Assembly: GCF_000328625.1 (NCBI RefSeq)
Contig: NC_019978.1
Coordinates: forward strand, 2,585,256 to 2,649,255
Length of the DNA stretch: 64,000 nt
Source: Halobacteroides halobius DSM 5150
GTDB taxonomy: Bacteria > Bacillota > Halanaerobiia > Halobacteroidales > Halobacteroidaceae
Direction of reading: 5' to 3'
Positions 37,632 to 47,186 of this stretch are shown here, one piece after another. A program made the position numbers and the translations under genes. The notes under the pieces were generated by a model. The model had not been told where the DNA came from and searched no databases. It saw only the letters and a program-made list of their open reading frames with translations. Each line of letters starts with the position of its first letter. Position 1 is the stretch's first letter.

Positions 37632-37652
37632 GACTTTCGACAAATTTCGCAA
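37632..37652 (-). promoter_or_regulatory. tandem Spo0A-box-like sites before the agr-like operon
   Basis: Minus strand reads TTTGCGAAATTTGTCGAAAG. It holds one exact 0A box (TGTCGAA, 37636-37642) and one near-match (TTGCGAA) ten bases apart in the same orientation, about 45 bases before the operon start codon. Confidence 0.45.
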
Positions 37653-37676
37653 ATCTCCTGCAATATAGCAAAAAGA

Positions 37677-37695
37677 GTAGATGAAAATCATCTAC
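37677..37695 (-). terminator. terminator overlapping the end of dnaB
   Basis: GTAGATGA/TCATCTAC stem followed on the minus strand by CTCTTTTT; the 5' arm includes the dnaB stop codon. It separates dnaB from the agr-like operon. Confidence 0.75.
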
Positions 37696-39023
37696 CCTTC
37701 TCTCTTAGATAAATCAACAAATCTTGTATATTCTTTTTGAAAAGCTAGTTCTACTGTACCTACAGGACCATTCCGTTGTTTTCCTACGATAATTTCAGTA
37801 ATCCCTTGTTTTTCCGTGTCAGGATTATAATATTCATCACGATAAATAAATGCTACTACATCAGCATCCTGCTCAATAGAACCACTAGACCTTAAATCAC
37901 TAAGTTGAGGTCGTTTATCATTTCTTTGTTCTACTGCTCTACTTAACTGAGATAATGAAACTACTGGTACATCCAATTCTCTAGCTAAACCTTTTAAAGA
38001 ACGAGAAATCTTAGATACTTCTAATTGACGACTCTCAGAACTTCCACTTCCTTGCATCAATTGTAAATAATCTATTAAAATCATACCTAATCCGTGTTCA
38101 GTTTTGATTCTTCTAGCCTTGGCCCTCATCTCCATAGCACTAATTCCTGGAGTATCATCAATAAATATATTCGATTCTCCTAAACGACCTGCTGCTTGGG
38201 ATAATCTACGCCAATCATTATCCCTTAATTTACCAGTTCGCAGTCTATGGTTATCAACCTGTGCCTCAGTACATAACATTCTTTGTACTAACTGTGCCTT
38301 TGACATCTCTAGTGAAAAGATAGCTACTGGAATATCCTCTTCCACAGCTACATATTGTGCTATATTTAAAGCTAAAGCAGTCTTTCCCATACTAGGCCTT
38401 GCTGCAATAATTATTAAATCAGACTCTTGAAAACCAGAAGTCATTTTATCTAAATCACTAAAACCAGTTGGGACTCCTGTTACATCACTATTGTGCTCAT
38501 GTAACTGTTCTAAGCGATCAAAAGTATCCATTAATACATCCTTAACATTAGCAAAACCATCTGTCCTTCTTGTTTGAGAAATTTCAAAAATACGACTTTC
38601 AGCTTTATCTAATAAGGTATCTACATCTTCTTCTTCACTATAACCAAGTTGAGAAATTTCTCCTGCTACCTTAATTAATCGCCTTAACATCGCTTTTTCT
38701 CCTACAATCTTAGCATAATGCTCTATATTAGCTGCTGTAGGAACACTATTAACCAACGAAGTTATATAAGATGCTCCACCTACTTCTTCTAATTTTTTAT
38801 CTTCTCTTAACTGTTGATTGATAGTTACTAAATCAACTGGTTCACCAGCCTCAAATAATTGACTAATTGCTCCAAAGATAATAGAGTGTGATTGCCAATA
38901 AAAATCATCAGAGGTTAATATCTCAATCCCTTTACCAATAGCATCACGATCTAATAACATTGATCCTAAAGTAGATTTTTCTGCATCTAAACTATGAGGA
39001 GGGACTTTTTCCACCTCATTCAT
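37692..39023 (-). CDS. dnaB: replicative DNA helicase DnaB
   Basis: 443 aa. N-terminal collar domain (PPHSLDAEKSTLGSMLLD), RecA-like domain with ARPSMGKTALALNIA (Walker A), IDYLQLM (Walker B), SQLSRAVEQR (H3) and the C-terminal VGKQRNGPVGTVEL (H4). Unwinds DNA at the replication fork. It follows rplI as usual in Firmicutes, behind a terminator, so it probably has its own promoter. Confidence 0.98.
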   Translation of the reverse strand: MNEVEKVPPHSLDAEKSTLGSMLLDRDAIGKGIEILTSDDFYWQSHSIIFGAISQLFEAGEPVDLVTINQQLREDKKLEEVGGASYITSLVNSVPTAANIEHYAKIVGEKAMLRRLIKVAGEISQLGYSEEEDVDTLLDKAESRIFEISQTRRTDGFANVKDVLMDTFDRLEQLHEHNSDVTGVPTGFSDLDKMTSGFQESDLIIIAARPSMGKTALALNIAQYVAVEEDIPVAIFSLEMSKAQLVQRMLCTEAQVDNHRLRTGKLRDNDWRRLSQAAGRLGESNIFIDDTPGISAMEMRAKARRIKTEHGLGMILIDYLQLMQGSGSSESRQLEVSKISRSLKGLARELDVPVVSLSQLSRAVEQRNDKRPQLSDLRSSGSIEQDADVVAFIYRDEYYNPDTEKQGITEIIVGKQRNGPVGTVELAFQKEYTRFVDLSKREG

Positions 39024-39061
39024 TATTAATTCACCCCCTCTAAGATATACTAGATAAATTC

Positions 39062-39093
39062 AAAAAGAGTAGCACCAGTTAGCTACTCTTTTT
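39062..39093 (-). terminator. terminator after rplI
   Basis: AAAAAGAGTAGC and GCTACTCTTTTT form a 12-bp stem with an 8-base loop and a T-run, 29 bases past the rplI stop. Confidence 0.88.
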
Positions 39094-39121
39094 ACCTCTT
39101 AAGTATATAATAATTTATTCT

Positions 39122-39568
39122 TTAAGCTTCTACAACCTTAACTTTAACTGTAGCTGTAACATCTTTATGCAACTTAATATCAACCTTTGTAGTACCTAAA
39201 CTTTTAATATTGTCAGATAACTGTACTTTACGCTTATCAATTTTTACTCCTGTTTTTTCTTGTACTTTATCAGCAACATCATTAGAAGTTACTGAACCAA
39301 ATAATCGACCATTGTCTCCAGCTTTAACTGAAAGTTCTAATACTTTATCTTCAATCTTTTCAGCTTTTTTCTTAGCCTCTTCTAGTTTTCTTTGCTTTCG
39401 ATTCTTTTTAGCTTTCTTCTTCTGTTGTAAATTGTTTAGATTCCCTTGATTTGCCTCCTTAGCTAATCCTTTGGCAAATAAAAAATTACGGGCATATCCA
39501 TCAGCCGCCTCAACTATTTCTCCTTTTTTTCCTAAACCATTAACATTTTGCTTTAAAATAACTTTCAT
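39122..39568 (-). CDS. rplI: 50S ribosomal protein bL9
   Basis: 148 aa. [35 protein letters not shown] is the N-terminal L9 domain; a long Lys-rich helix ([22 protein letters not shown]) leads to the C-terminal domain with the conserved [17 protein letters not shown]. Part of the rpsF-ssb-rpsR-mazG-like-yybS-rplI-dnaB string. Confidence 0.98.
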   Translation of the reverse strand: MKVILKQNVNGLGKKGEIVEAADGYARNFLFAKGLAKEANQGNLNNLQQKKKAKKNRKQRKLEEAKKKAEKIEDKVLELSVKAGDNGRLFGSVTSNDVADKVQEKTGVKIDKRKVQLSDNIKSLGTTKVDIKLHKDVTATVKVKVVEA

Positions 39569-39595
39569 ACTATCCCTCCATTATAGTAAATAAAG

Positions 39596-40486
39596 TTAAG
39601 TAAGATTTTCTTTACTTAATCTACGAAAATCAAATAAAATATCAGCCAACCCTACAAATAATAACATTTGCATAGTAATTGGGAAGAAAATTATAGCTAA
39701 AATTATTATTAATTTATTTATTCTACCTTCTAATATATAATAATAAATCACAGCTACCCCTTCTAACAATACTAAAAAATTAGCAATAATGTAAATGTTC
39801 TTCCAAACTATCTGTTGATTAAAAATAATTGATAAAATATACAAAAATGCTATATATTTAGATAATCTCATTTTCTCTAAAGAAAGTAACGGAGGATAAC
39901 TATATTCAGAAAAGCGATTTAGAACCTTAGCACTAAAATAGTAGTTGACAATTGCCACTAATACACCACTACTTAAGAATAAAGCCGGATAAGTCTCTTT
40001 AATTAAAGTAACAATTTGAGCCCCTAATTCTTTAACTGTTTCACCAGATATTCCTAATTGTTGATAAACCCCAATTCCTAAATCAAATCCTGCCTCTAAC
40101 TGTTTTAAAATATCAATATTAAATATATAAGTTCCAACAAATAAACTAACGATAAATGATACAATTACTGCTATACTTCCTACAGCTAAAATTAATTTCG
40201 CAGAGAATTCTTCCTCAAAAGCTGCCCCCATACTAACACCAATTAAACCAGTATAAAAGATACTTAGCAGTAATAAGGAAGGATTAATTAAAATCATCAA
40301 AAGAATGGCATTTACTAAACTAGCCATAATACTTAACTTACTACTCCATCTAGCAGCCAAAACAATCAATGGTAAGGGAGTTATTAATAATATAAAACTA
40401 CCTAAAGGTAAAAAGAAACCTAAGATAGTCATTATCACAGTAAGCCCTGCTAATAATGCCCCCTCTACTAATGCCTTAGTCTTCAA
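39596..40486 (-). CDS. YybS-family (DUF2232) membrane protein
   Basis: About 296 aa with eight or so membrane helices. Position between rpsR and rplI and the GALLAGLTVIMTILGFFLPLGS N-terminus match YybS. Function unknown in the family; some resemblance to ECF-transporter S-components. The start is taken as TTG 40486 with GAGGTG six bases upstream, because the GTG at 40495 lies within that site. Confidence 0.85.
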   Translation of the reverse strand: MKTKALVEGALLAGLTVIMTILGFFLPLGSFILLITPLPLIVLAARWSSKLSIMASLVNAILLMILINPSLLLLSIFYTGLIGVSMGAAFEEEFSAKLILAVGSIAVIVSFIVSLFVGTYIFNIDILKQLEAGFDLGIGVYQQLGISGETVKELGAQIVTLIKETYPALFLSSGVLVAIVNYYFSAKVLNRFSEYSYPPLLSLEKMRLSKYIAFLYILSIIFNQQIVWKNIYIIANFLVLLEGVAVIYYYILEGRINKLIIILAIIFFPITMQMLLFVGLADILFDFRRLSKENLT

Positions 40487-40496
40487 TAATAACACC

Positions 40497-40817
40497 TCAA
40501 CTTCGCTTTCGCAAGTGTTCCAGTAGTTTACTTAAGTCACCATACCAATTTTCAATTTGGTGTTTATCATCAATATTACGATTTAACTTTTTTTCTAACT
40601 TCCTATCTACCTGGTCAAATGAATACCCTAATCTTTGGGCCAATAAATAAGCCGACATAATAATTTTAACTATTATATCTAGTAATTCAAACTCATCATC
40701 TTTATTAAACATTGCTTTAAATAAAGTAGATACATTATCTAATAATTCTGTTTTCAACCACTCGATAATCTTTAAATTCTTTGTAATAGATCTATCTTTA
40801 GAATTATACTTCTTCAT
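40497..40817 (-). CDS. MazG-like family protein
   Basis: 106 aa from ATG 40817 (GGGAGG upstream; the ATA/ATG region at 40847 lacks a site). Helical, with ITKNLKIIEWLKTELLDNVSTLFKAM and a long second helix; matches the short MazG-like proteins found beside rpsR in Clostridia. The EExxE metal-binding motif of true MazG pyrophosphatases is not obvious, so enzymatic activity is uncertain. Confidence 0.75.
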   Translation of the reverse strand: MKKYNSKDRSITKNLKIIEWLKTELLDNVSTLFKAMFNKDDEFELLDIIVKIIMSAYLLAQRLGYSFDQVDRKLEKKLNRNIDDKHQIENWYGDLSKLLEHLRKRS

Positions 40818-40890
40818 GGCGAACCTCCCAAAAAAAGTGTCTATCACCTATTTCTGGAAGAAATTTCTTTTTCCTGCAAAATTAAAATAA

Positions 40891-40910
40891 AAGGAGGTTA
40901 TAACCTCCTT
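40891..40910 (-). terminator. terminator after rpsR
   Basis: Perfect palindrome AAGGAGGTTA/TAACCTCCTT, with TTTTATTTTAAT following on the minus strand, 9 bases past the rpsR stop. Confidence 0.8.
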
Positions 40911-40919
40911 TTTTATAAA

Positions 40920-41129
40920 TTAATCAATTTTAAAAGGCAATAAAGCCATATTTCTAGCTCTCTTAATTGCCTTAGTTATATCACGTTGGTGCTTAGCACA
41001 GTTACCTGTAATTCTTCTAGGTAGTACTTTTCCCCGGTCAGTAATATATTTTTTTAAAGTCTTTAAGTCTTTATAATCAACTCCATCTAAACCTTTTGCA
41101 CAAAATTCACAAGACTTTCGACGTCCCAT
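40920..41129 (-). CDS. rpsR: 30S ribosomal protein bS18
   Basis: 69 aa. Contains CEFC near the N-terminus and [25 protein letters not shown], i.e. the cysteine-containing (zinc-type, C+) form. Partner of bS6 in the 30S platform. 31 bases after ssb. Confidence 0.97.
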   Translation of the reverse strand: MGRRKSCEFCAKGLDGVDYKDLKTLKKYITDRGKVLPRRITGNCAKHQRDITKAIKRARNMALLPFKID

Positions 41130-41160
41130 AACGTCACCTCCTTATAGATCTTCGCTTTTA

Positions 41161-41559
41161 CTAAAACGGAACATCTATATCTTCTTCCGCACTAGATTGT
41201 CCTTGATTGTTGTTTTGATTATTATTATTGTTGTTGTTATTTGAATACTCTAAAAACTGCACACTATTTGCAACAATTTCAGTTACTCTACGCCGTTGCC
41301 CTTCATTATTCTCATAAGACCTAATCTGCAATCTACCTTCTGCCGCCGCTAAACGACCTTTAGATAAGTAGTTAGCACAGTTTTCTGCCTGCTTTCTCCA
41401 AACAACAATATCAATAAAGTCGGTGTCATATTCTCCATTTTGATTTCTAAAGTTACGTTCAACAGCTAATGTAAAATTACATACAGCCGTTCCACTTGGA
41501 GTATATCGCAATTCAGGGTCATCAGTTAACCTACCAATTAATATAACTTTATTTAGCAA
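41161..41559 (-). CDS. ssb: single-stranded DNA-binding protein
   Basis: 132 aa. OB-fold N-terminus ([34 protein letters not shown]), a flexible Asn/Gln-rich linker (about residues 105-122, an Asn run) and the acidic tip DIDVPF that recruits partner proteins. Lies between rpsF and rpsR, the standard order. Confidence 0.98.
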   Translation of the reverse strand: MLNKVILIGRLTDDPELRYTPSGTAVCNFTLAVERNFRNQNGEYDTDFIDIVVWRKQAENCANYLSKGRLAAAEGRLQIRSYENNEGQRRRVTEIVANSVQFLEYSNNNNNNNNQNNNQGQSSAEEDIDVPF

Positions 41560-41578
41560 TCAAAACACCACCTACTAT

Positions 41579-41863
41579 TTATTCATCTCTTAAGACAATA
41601 TATCTCATAACATTATCATTAATTTTATAATTTCTCTTTAATTCATTAACAGTTGCCGGAGTTCCCTCAAAATTAACTACTGTATAATAACCAGCTTTTT
41701 GGTCATTAATCTCATAAGCTAACTCTTTTGTACCCCATTCATCTACATCAACTAATTCACCATCATTATCAGCAATTACACCAGTTAACTTCTCTACTAA
41801 TGATTCAGTAGCTTCTTCTTCTAAATCAGAATTAAGAATAAACATAGTTTCATATTTTCTCAT
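41579..41863 (-). CDS. rpsF: 30S ribosomal protein bS6
   Basis: 94 aa from ATG 41863; GGGGAGGTGAAGGTA precedes it and the GTG three codons earlier lies inside the ribosome site. MRKYETMFILNSDLEEE and DEWGTKELAYEINDQKAGYY are typical. First gene of the S6-SSB-S18 operon. Confidence 0.97.
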   Translation of the reverse strand: MRKYETMFILNSDLEEEATESLVEKLTGVIADNDGELVDVDEWGTKELAYEINDQKAGYYTVVNFEGTPATVNELKRNYKINDNVMRYIVLRDE

Positions 41864-41889
41864 TACCTTCACCTCCCCATATGGTCATT

Positions 41890-41925
41890 GGCTCTAAACT
41901 AAGTTAGAGCATGGAATCAAATATT
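41890..41925 (-). promoter_or_regulatory. hairpin in the rpsF leader
   Basis: Minus strand GCTCTAACTTAGTTTAGAGC forms a stem-loop about 30 bases before the rpsF ribosome site. Many rpsF leaders carry an S6:S18-binding hairpin, but I could not see its characteristic bulge here, so the assignment is tentative; it could equally be the ychF terminator. Confidence 0.35.
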
Positions 41926-41967
41926 ATTATAACATAGTACAAGCAGTTTGCAAAGTTTGAAGTTAAA

Positions 41968-43065
41968 TTAAACATTAAATTTGAAGTAACAAACATCTCC
42001 ATCTTTAATTATGTAATCTTTTCCTTCTAAGCGTAATGTCCCAGCATTCCTTGCACTAGCAAATGATCCTACTGCTACTAATTCTTCATAACTAATAACT
42101 TCTGCCCTAATAAAACCTCGCTCCATATCAGAATGAATTACTCCTGCGGCTTCTGGAGCGGTGGCTCCTTTATTTACTGTCCAAGCTCTAACTTCTTTCT
42201 CACCTGCTGTGAAAAAGGTAATTAAACCTAATAATTTATATCCTGCTTTAATTAATTTATCCAAACCAGATTCCTCTATTCCTAATTCTTCCAAAAATAA
42301 TTCCTTTTCTGCACCTTCTAATTCAGCAATTTCAGCTTCTACACCAGCACTAACTGTAACTACTTCAGCATCTTCTTGAGCTGCTTTGTTCTCTATTTTT
42401 TCAACTAATGGAATAGAATCTTTAGTAATATCATCCTCTCCTACATTAGCAGCATATAAGACTGGTTTTAAAGTTAATAGATTTAAATCTTTAATTAACT
42501 TTTTTTCTTTATCAGATAAATCTAACATACGGGCTGGATTACCTTCTTCTAAAACTGCTTCTACTTTCTCTAATACTTCAAATTGTTCCTTATACATTTT
42601 ATCGCCTGTCTTTAACATTTTTTCAGTCTTTTCTTTTTTATTAGTCACACTCTCTAAATCAGCTAAGATTAGCTCCATTTCTATAATCTCTATATCACGT
42701 AAAGGATCAACACTTCCTTCTACATGAGTGATATCATCATTTTGAAAGCAACGTACAACATGAACAATAGCATCTACTTCCCTAATATTACCTAAAAATT
42801 TATTTCCTAAACCTTCTCCTTTACTAGCCCCCTTTACCAAACCAGCAATATCAACAAATTCAATTGCTGTAGGTATTGTCTCTTGAGGATCAATTATTTC
42901 TGTTAAATTATCAAGTCTTTTATCTGGAACATCTACAATTCCCACATTAGGATCAATTGTACAGAAAGGATAATTCTCTGAATCGGCTCCTGCTTCAGTA
43001 ATTGCATTAAATAAAGTAGATTTACCTACATTAGGTAGTCCTACAATTCCACATTTCATACCCAT
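41968..43065 (-). CDS. ychF: redox-regulated ATPase YchF (OLA1 family)
   Basis: 365 aa. GLPNVGKSTLFNAIT (G1), DIAGLVKGASKGEGLGNKFL (G3) and the NVGEDD/N-x-x-E region in place of NKxD, which explains the ATP preference of the family. C-terminal TGS domain (LITFFTAGEKEVRAWTVNKGATAPEAAGVIHSD). Ribosome-associated stress ATPase. Confidence 0.96.
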   Translation of the reverse strand: MGMKCGIVGLPNVGKSTLFNAITEAGADSENYPFCTIDPNVGIVDVPDKRLDNLTEIIDPQETIPTAIEFVDIAGLVKGASKGEGLGNKFLGNIREVDAIVHVVRCFQNDDITHVEGSVDPLRDIEIIEMELILADLESVTNKKEKTEKMLKTGDKMYKEQFEVLEKVEAVLEEGNPARMLDLSDKEKKLIKDLNLLTLKPVLYAANVGEDDITKDSIPLVEKIENKAAQEDAEVVTVSAGVEAEIAELEGAEKELFLEELGIEESGLDKLIKAGYKLLGLITFFTAGEKEVRAWTVNKGATAPEAAGVIHSDMERGFIRAEVISYEELVAVGSFASARNAGTLRLEGKDYIIKDGDVCYFKFNV

Positions 43066-43091
43066 AACTTAGACCGCTCCTTTATGTTAGT

Positions 43092-43274
43092 TTACAGTTT
43101 ATCAACTTTTTGCTTAACGCTCTTTTCAAATTTCTTGCGAGGTAGCATAATCATTCTTCCACAACCAATACATCGTACCCGAACATCAGCTCCAACTCTT
43201 AAAATCTCCCATTTATCATTACCACACGGATGTTCTTTCTTAAATTGTACCACTTCACCAACAGTAAATTCCAC
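43092..43274 (-). CDS. DUF951 family small zinc-finger-like protein
   Basis: 60 aa. EFTVGEVVQFKKEHPCGNDKWEILRVGADVRVRCIGCGR: Cys-x-x-Cys-G near residue 38 and PCGND are the conserved core of DUF951, usually found next to ychF and mscS as here. Function unknown. Confidence 0.9.
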   Translation of the reverse strand: MEFTVGEVVQFKKEHPCGNDKWEILRVGADVRVRCIGCGRMIMLPRKKFEKSVKQKVDKL

Positions 43275-43349
43275 ACTGTCACCTCCATAGCTTGTTTATT
43301 CTCCTTACAAAAGTATATAAGTAATTAGCAGAAAATGCAACCGAATTAA

Positions 43350-44207
43350 TCATACTAATTCTTCACTCTTCTTAACAATTGTTAAGTGCTTATAGGGAAT
43401 CTCAATTTCTCTTTCATCAAAATGCTCCTTAACCTGCTGCTTTATAATTCGCTCCATTTCCCAAATTTGAAAAGGGTCAACCATAGCCGTAATGCGTAAG
43501 TTAACACTTGAAGCTGCTAGCTCTTGAACTCCTAAGACAGTTGGCCCGTCTTTGATTATATTAGTATGCTCTTCTTTTACCTCTTGGCATAACTCATCTA
43601 AGATAGTAATTGCTTCTTGAATATTTTGTTGATAATCAATTGCTACATCTACTACAACTCTTCTAGCACTAGCAGTCAAGTTAGTCACTTGTTTAATACT
43701 ACCATTAGGAATATTATGAATAATCCCATCAAAATCTTTTATTTTAGTGACCCTTAATCCAATCTCCTCTACAAAGCCCTCTTGACCAGCTATCTTGATA
43801 TAATCTCCTAACACAAACTGTTTTTCAAAGAGGATAAAAAAGCCTGTAATTATATCTTTAACTAGACTCTGAGCACCAAAACCAACAGCCACACCAACTA
43901 CTCCAGCACCAGCTATAATTGAAGTAGTCGGTACTCCTAAAACTTCGAGCGCCATAGTACCACCAATAAAATACAGAATATACCTTAAAGCACTCTTTAA
44001 AATGCTATTTAATGTTTTATTACGCTGTCTAATGTATTTATCACTTTTATTCTTGCCTTTAAAAAGTCTTTCTAAAAAGAAATAACCAAATCTTAATAAT
44101 AACTTAGTGGTAATTAAAATCCCTACTAATTGTAATAAAGCTAGTCCAATTTTTATTAATAGATTTGGAGAGAAAAAGCGGGCCAACCACTCTACTAACT
44201 CTTCCAT
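43350..44207 (-). CDS. mscS: small-conductance mechanosensitive channel (MscS family)
   Basis: 285 aa. Three N-terminal membrane helices, then the pore-lining/beta-domain sequence AGAGVVGVAVGFGAQSLVKDIITGFFILFEKQFVLGDYIKI, the MscS signature, and a cytoplasmic cage. Releases solutes on hypo-osmotic shock, relevant for a salt-adapted organism. Its start overlaps the end of alr by 13 bases. Confidence 0.95.
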   Translation of the reverse strand: MEELVEWLARFFSPNLLIKIGLALLQLVGILITTKLLLRFGYFFLERLFKGKNKSDKYIRQRNKTLNSILKSALRYILYFIGGTMALEVLGVPTTSIIAGAGVVGVAVGFGAQSLVKDIITGFFILFEKQFVLGDYIKIAGQEGFVEEIGLRVTKIKDFDGIIHNIPNGSIKQVTNLTASARRVVVDVAIDYQQNIQEAITILDELCQEVKEEHTNIIKDGPTVLGVQELAASSVNLRITAMVDPFQIWEMERIIKQQVKEHFDEREIEIPYKHLTIVKKSEELV

Positions 44208-45331
44208 AGCTTAGCCTCCTTAATTTCCCCCTGCTTATAGAATACTCGTGGTACTCTTGGGCCAATTCTACTAATTACTTCATAATTAATAGTCCCTATT
44301 TTATCTGCTAACTCATTAGCAGATATTTCTTCTTCTCCTGCACTTCCTAACAGAGTAACTACATCACCAATTGCTGCTTGAGCTCCTGTCATATCTACCA
44401 TTAATTGATCCATACAAACCCGCCCAATAACGGGGTAACGTTGGCCCTGATAAAGAATATCACCCACCCCAGATAACTTACGAGAATAGCCATCATGATA
44501 ACCAAGCGGTAAAGTAGCTACTTTAGTAGTAGTAGAAGTAATATATCTTCCACCATAACTAATACTTACCCCAGCAGGAACTTCTTTAAGGTGAGCAATC
44601 CTAGCTTTCCAACTTAGTGCTGCTTTTAGTTCTATCTTATCTGCTAACTCAGGCCTGGGATACAATCCATATAATACTAGCCCCATCCTTACTAAATTAT
44701 AATGACTAGCAGAATAATTAACTATCGCTGCACTATTTGCAGTATGTTTAATAGGAATTTTAATCCCTTGCTTTTCTAATTGGTTAACAACTGCCTTAAA
44801 CTCATTGAGCTGTTTCTTAGTATAATCTAAATCTGTATCTGCCTTAGCAAAATGAGTAAAGATTCCTTCAATTTTCACATTGGATAGCTTAGCTATTTTT
44901 TTTATTTTTTCTATAGTTTCATCTGACCTTAAGCCAATCCGCCCCATTCCTGTATCTAAGTTTAAATGAATTTTAACCTCTTGGCCCTTCTTAGATAATT
45001 GCTCAGCTAGCTGATAAGTATAAACTGTTGGCGTTAAATCATACTTAACTACATCGGTTACTTGTTGAGAAAATGTAGTACCTAAAATTAGAATAGGAGC
45101 TTTTATATTTGCTTGGCGTAATTTAACACCTTCGTTAACTGTAGCTACTCCTAAATAATTTACCCCTCCATTTAATACTTCTTTTGCTACTTCAACTGCT
45201 CCATGACCATAGGCATTGGCCTTTACAATAGCCATTATTTTAGTATTAGAGTCTAACCGCTTATCAACCTGCTGAATATTATACTGAATTGCATCTAAAT
45301 TGACTTCTACCCAACTAGGGCTAGTGACCAT
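44195..45331 (-). CDS. alr: alanine racemase
   Basis: PLP enzyme making D-alanine for the cell wall. 378 aa from ATG 45331 (AAAGGAAGTGG upstream), overlapping the end of the YkvI-type gene by 11 bases; an in-frame codon at 45373 lies far inside that gene. MAIVKANAYGHGAVEVA contains the PLP lysine, GRVCMDQLMVD the second-site region, and HTANSAA is present. Confidence 0.96.
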   Translation of the reverse strand: MVTSPSWVEVNLDAIQYNIQQVDKRLDSNTKIMAIVKANAYGHGAVEVAKEVLNGGVNYLGVATVNEGVKLRQANIKAPILILGTTFSQQVTDVVKYDLTPTVYTYQLAEQLSKKGQEVKIHLNLDTGMGRIGLRSDETIEKIKKIAKLSNVKIEGIFTHFAKADTDLDYTKKQLNEFKAVVNQLEKQGIKIPIKHTANSAAIVNYSASHYNLVRMGLVLYGLYPRPELADKIELKAALSWKARIAHLKEVPAGVSISYGGRYITSTTTKVATLPLGYHDGYSRKLSGVGDILYQGQRYPVIGRVCMDQLMVDMTGAQAAIGDVVTLLGSAGEEEISANELADKIGTINYEVISRIGPRVPRVFYKQGEIKEAKLWKS

Positions 45332-46370
45332 AATCACCACTTCCTTTATAAACTTTCTTTCCGAAAAAAACAATCATTAGTCCTGCTACTAAACTCAAGC
45401 TTATCTTTCCTAACCAAGGATAGATCAATTCTACTAAATGAGAAAAAGAAAGATTAACAACTGGTAATATAATCGCTAAAATTATAATAACCAATTTACC
45501 TCTACTTAAATTTATAATCGACTTAATTCTCTCTGTTAAACCATATAAGTTACAACTAGCTGTGGTAATCATAGCACACCACAATACTACACCATAAATA
45601 TAATGAAACTCAACTTTATACTTACTTACTAACTCTAACATTGGCATTTCACTACCAGCTATATCGTCAAAAAAATAATACAAATTATAACCAATTAATA
45701 AAGCAATTAATCCTAAGATGATACCTCCTGTAAAAATTCCTAATATCATTTCCTGCTTCTTTATTTTAGTAGTCAAGGGTAATAAAACAACTATCCCTAA
45801 TACTGTATTATATCCTGCATAAACAAAAGAAGAAACTATCGCCGGCATGCTTAAAGAAAATTGCTCTAAGCTAAGCCCAAAATTATTATTTAAATTGATT
45901 ACTACCACTAAGCTAATTAAAATTAAAATTGGTGTAAATAAACTATTTAACTTCATTATTCCATTTAATCCATAATAATTAGCTATTGCTATAATAATTA
46001 GAGTAATTATTAAACCTAAATTTATCTCCAAGGTAAAGAAATAATTAAAGATTTCTTTACAACCAGCTAACATAACAATTAAACTCCCTAATAAAAATAA
46101 AGTTAAGAATATATCGGCTAATAAACCAAGAAAGCTACCTCCTAATTGGTAAAATAAACTTTGGTAATCAGGTAGCTCTAAGTCATATCCAATTAACACA
46201 ATACTACTACCTAATATTATAAATAGCAATCCAGCTAAAATAATCCCTGATAAACCACTGGTACCATATGTAATAAAAAACTGTAATATCTCTTGTCCTG
46301 AAGCAAAACCAGCTCCAATAACAGCTCCAATATATGTTAGTGTTATTTGTAAATATCGATCTAATTTCAT
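45321..46370 (-). CDS. YkvI-family membrane transporter-like protein
   Basis: 349 aa, about ten helices. TYIGAVIGAGFASGQEILQFFITYG at the N-terminus is the conserved first helix with an unwound GxGFASGQE motif, as in LeuT-fold proteins of the YkvI family. The substrate is unknown. The start is ATG 46370 after GGGGGAGGG. Co-transcribed with alr and mscS. Confidence 0.85.
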   Translation of the reverse strand: MKLDRYLQITLTYIGAVIGAGFASGQEILQFFITYGTSGLSGIILAGLLFIILGSSIVLIGYDLELPDYQSLFYQLGGSFLGLLADIFLTLFLLGSLIVMLAGCKEIFNYFFTLEINLGLIITLIIIAIANYYGLNGIMKLNSLFTPILILISLVVVINLNNNFGLSLEQFSLSMPAIVSSFVYAGYNTVLGIVVLLPLTTKIKKQEMILGIFTGGIILGLIALLIGYNLYYFFDDIAGSEMPMLELVSKYKVEFHYIYGVVLWCAMITTASCNLYGLTERIKSIINLSRGKLVIIILAIILPVVNLSFSHLVELIYPWLGKISLSLVAGLMIVFFGKKVYKGSGDYGH

Positions 46371-46496
46371 ATTATCCCTCCCCCATCTAATATATATGAG
46401 GTAAGACACAAAATAAATTTAGTAAAATATTACAGTTTAAACTTGATGGATCTACATATAATAAAAAATGACAATATATTTTAGGGAGGGATTAAT

Positions 46497-47183
46497 TTGA
46501 AAGGAAATAGGCAAATGTATTGTCAACATTGTGGTATGTCTCTAACTGAATTTAAATTTATCTTTGCAGACCAACCTGTCTGTCAACAATGTTACCTTAG
46601 TCTCCAAAATACATCTTCTACAACATTTGATCGCCAGGAATTATTATCTCGAGATCGAGTACATATTGATGATCCCTTAGCAATTTCCAATCTAAAGAAG
46701 ATTATTAATAGGCAATTAGAACTAAAATATCATTCTTCCACCCAAAAACTAATCGTAACCTGTGTGGGAACTGATCGCTCTACTGGAGATGCTCTTGGCC
46801 CGTTAGTAGGATCAAAACTAACAAATTTTCGCTTAAATAATAAAGTTGATATCTTCGGAACTCTAGAAGCTCCAGTTCACGCTACTAATTTGGAAGAAAA
46901 AATAGAGGTAATCCAGCGAACGTATAATAATCCTTTTATTATTGCCATTGACGCTGGATTAGGAAAGAATAAAAGTGTTGGTTCAATTAGCGTTAAACAC
47001 GGTCCTTTACGCCCTGGTTCAGGAGTTAACAAAGATTTACCTGAAATAGGAAATCTACATATTACTGGTTTAGTTAATGTATCAGGATATATGGAATACT
47101 TTGTCTTACAAAGCACAAGATTAAATATAGTATTTAAAATGGCTAAAATAATCTCCTATGCTTTAGCTAAAAGCTTAAGATAG
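46497..47183 (+). CDS. yyaC: YyaC-like spore protein with N-terminal zinc ribbon
   Basis: 228 aa, TTG start after AGGGAGGG. Residues 1-40 hold two CxxC pairs (C9/C12 and C29/C32), a zinc ribbon not present in Bacillus YyaC. The rest is a YyaC/DUF1256 domain of the germination-protease fold: IVTCVGTDRSTGDALGPLVGSKL, AIDAGLGKNKSVGSISVKHGPLRPGSGVNKDLP and GDLHITG-like GNLHITGLVNV. It supports a sporulating lineage. Convergent with the GNAT gene. Confidence 0.88.
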   Translation: MKGNRQMYCQHCGMSLTEFKFIFADQPVCQQCYLSLQNTSSTTFDRQELLSRDRVHIDDPLAISNLKKIINRQLELKYHSSTQKLIVTCVGTDRSTGDALGPLVGSKLTNFRLNNKVDIFGTLEAPVHATNLEEKIEVIQRTYNNPFIIAIDAGLGKNKSVGSISVKHGPLRPGSGVNKDLPEIGNLHITGLVNVSGYMEYFVLQSTRLNIVFKMAKIISYALAKSLR

Positions 47184-47186
47184 TTT

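Noticed and set aside
40497..40817. True MazG nucleotide pyrophosphohydrolase
   Set aside because: The metal-binding EExxE signature is not visible, so only a MazG-like label is supported.
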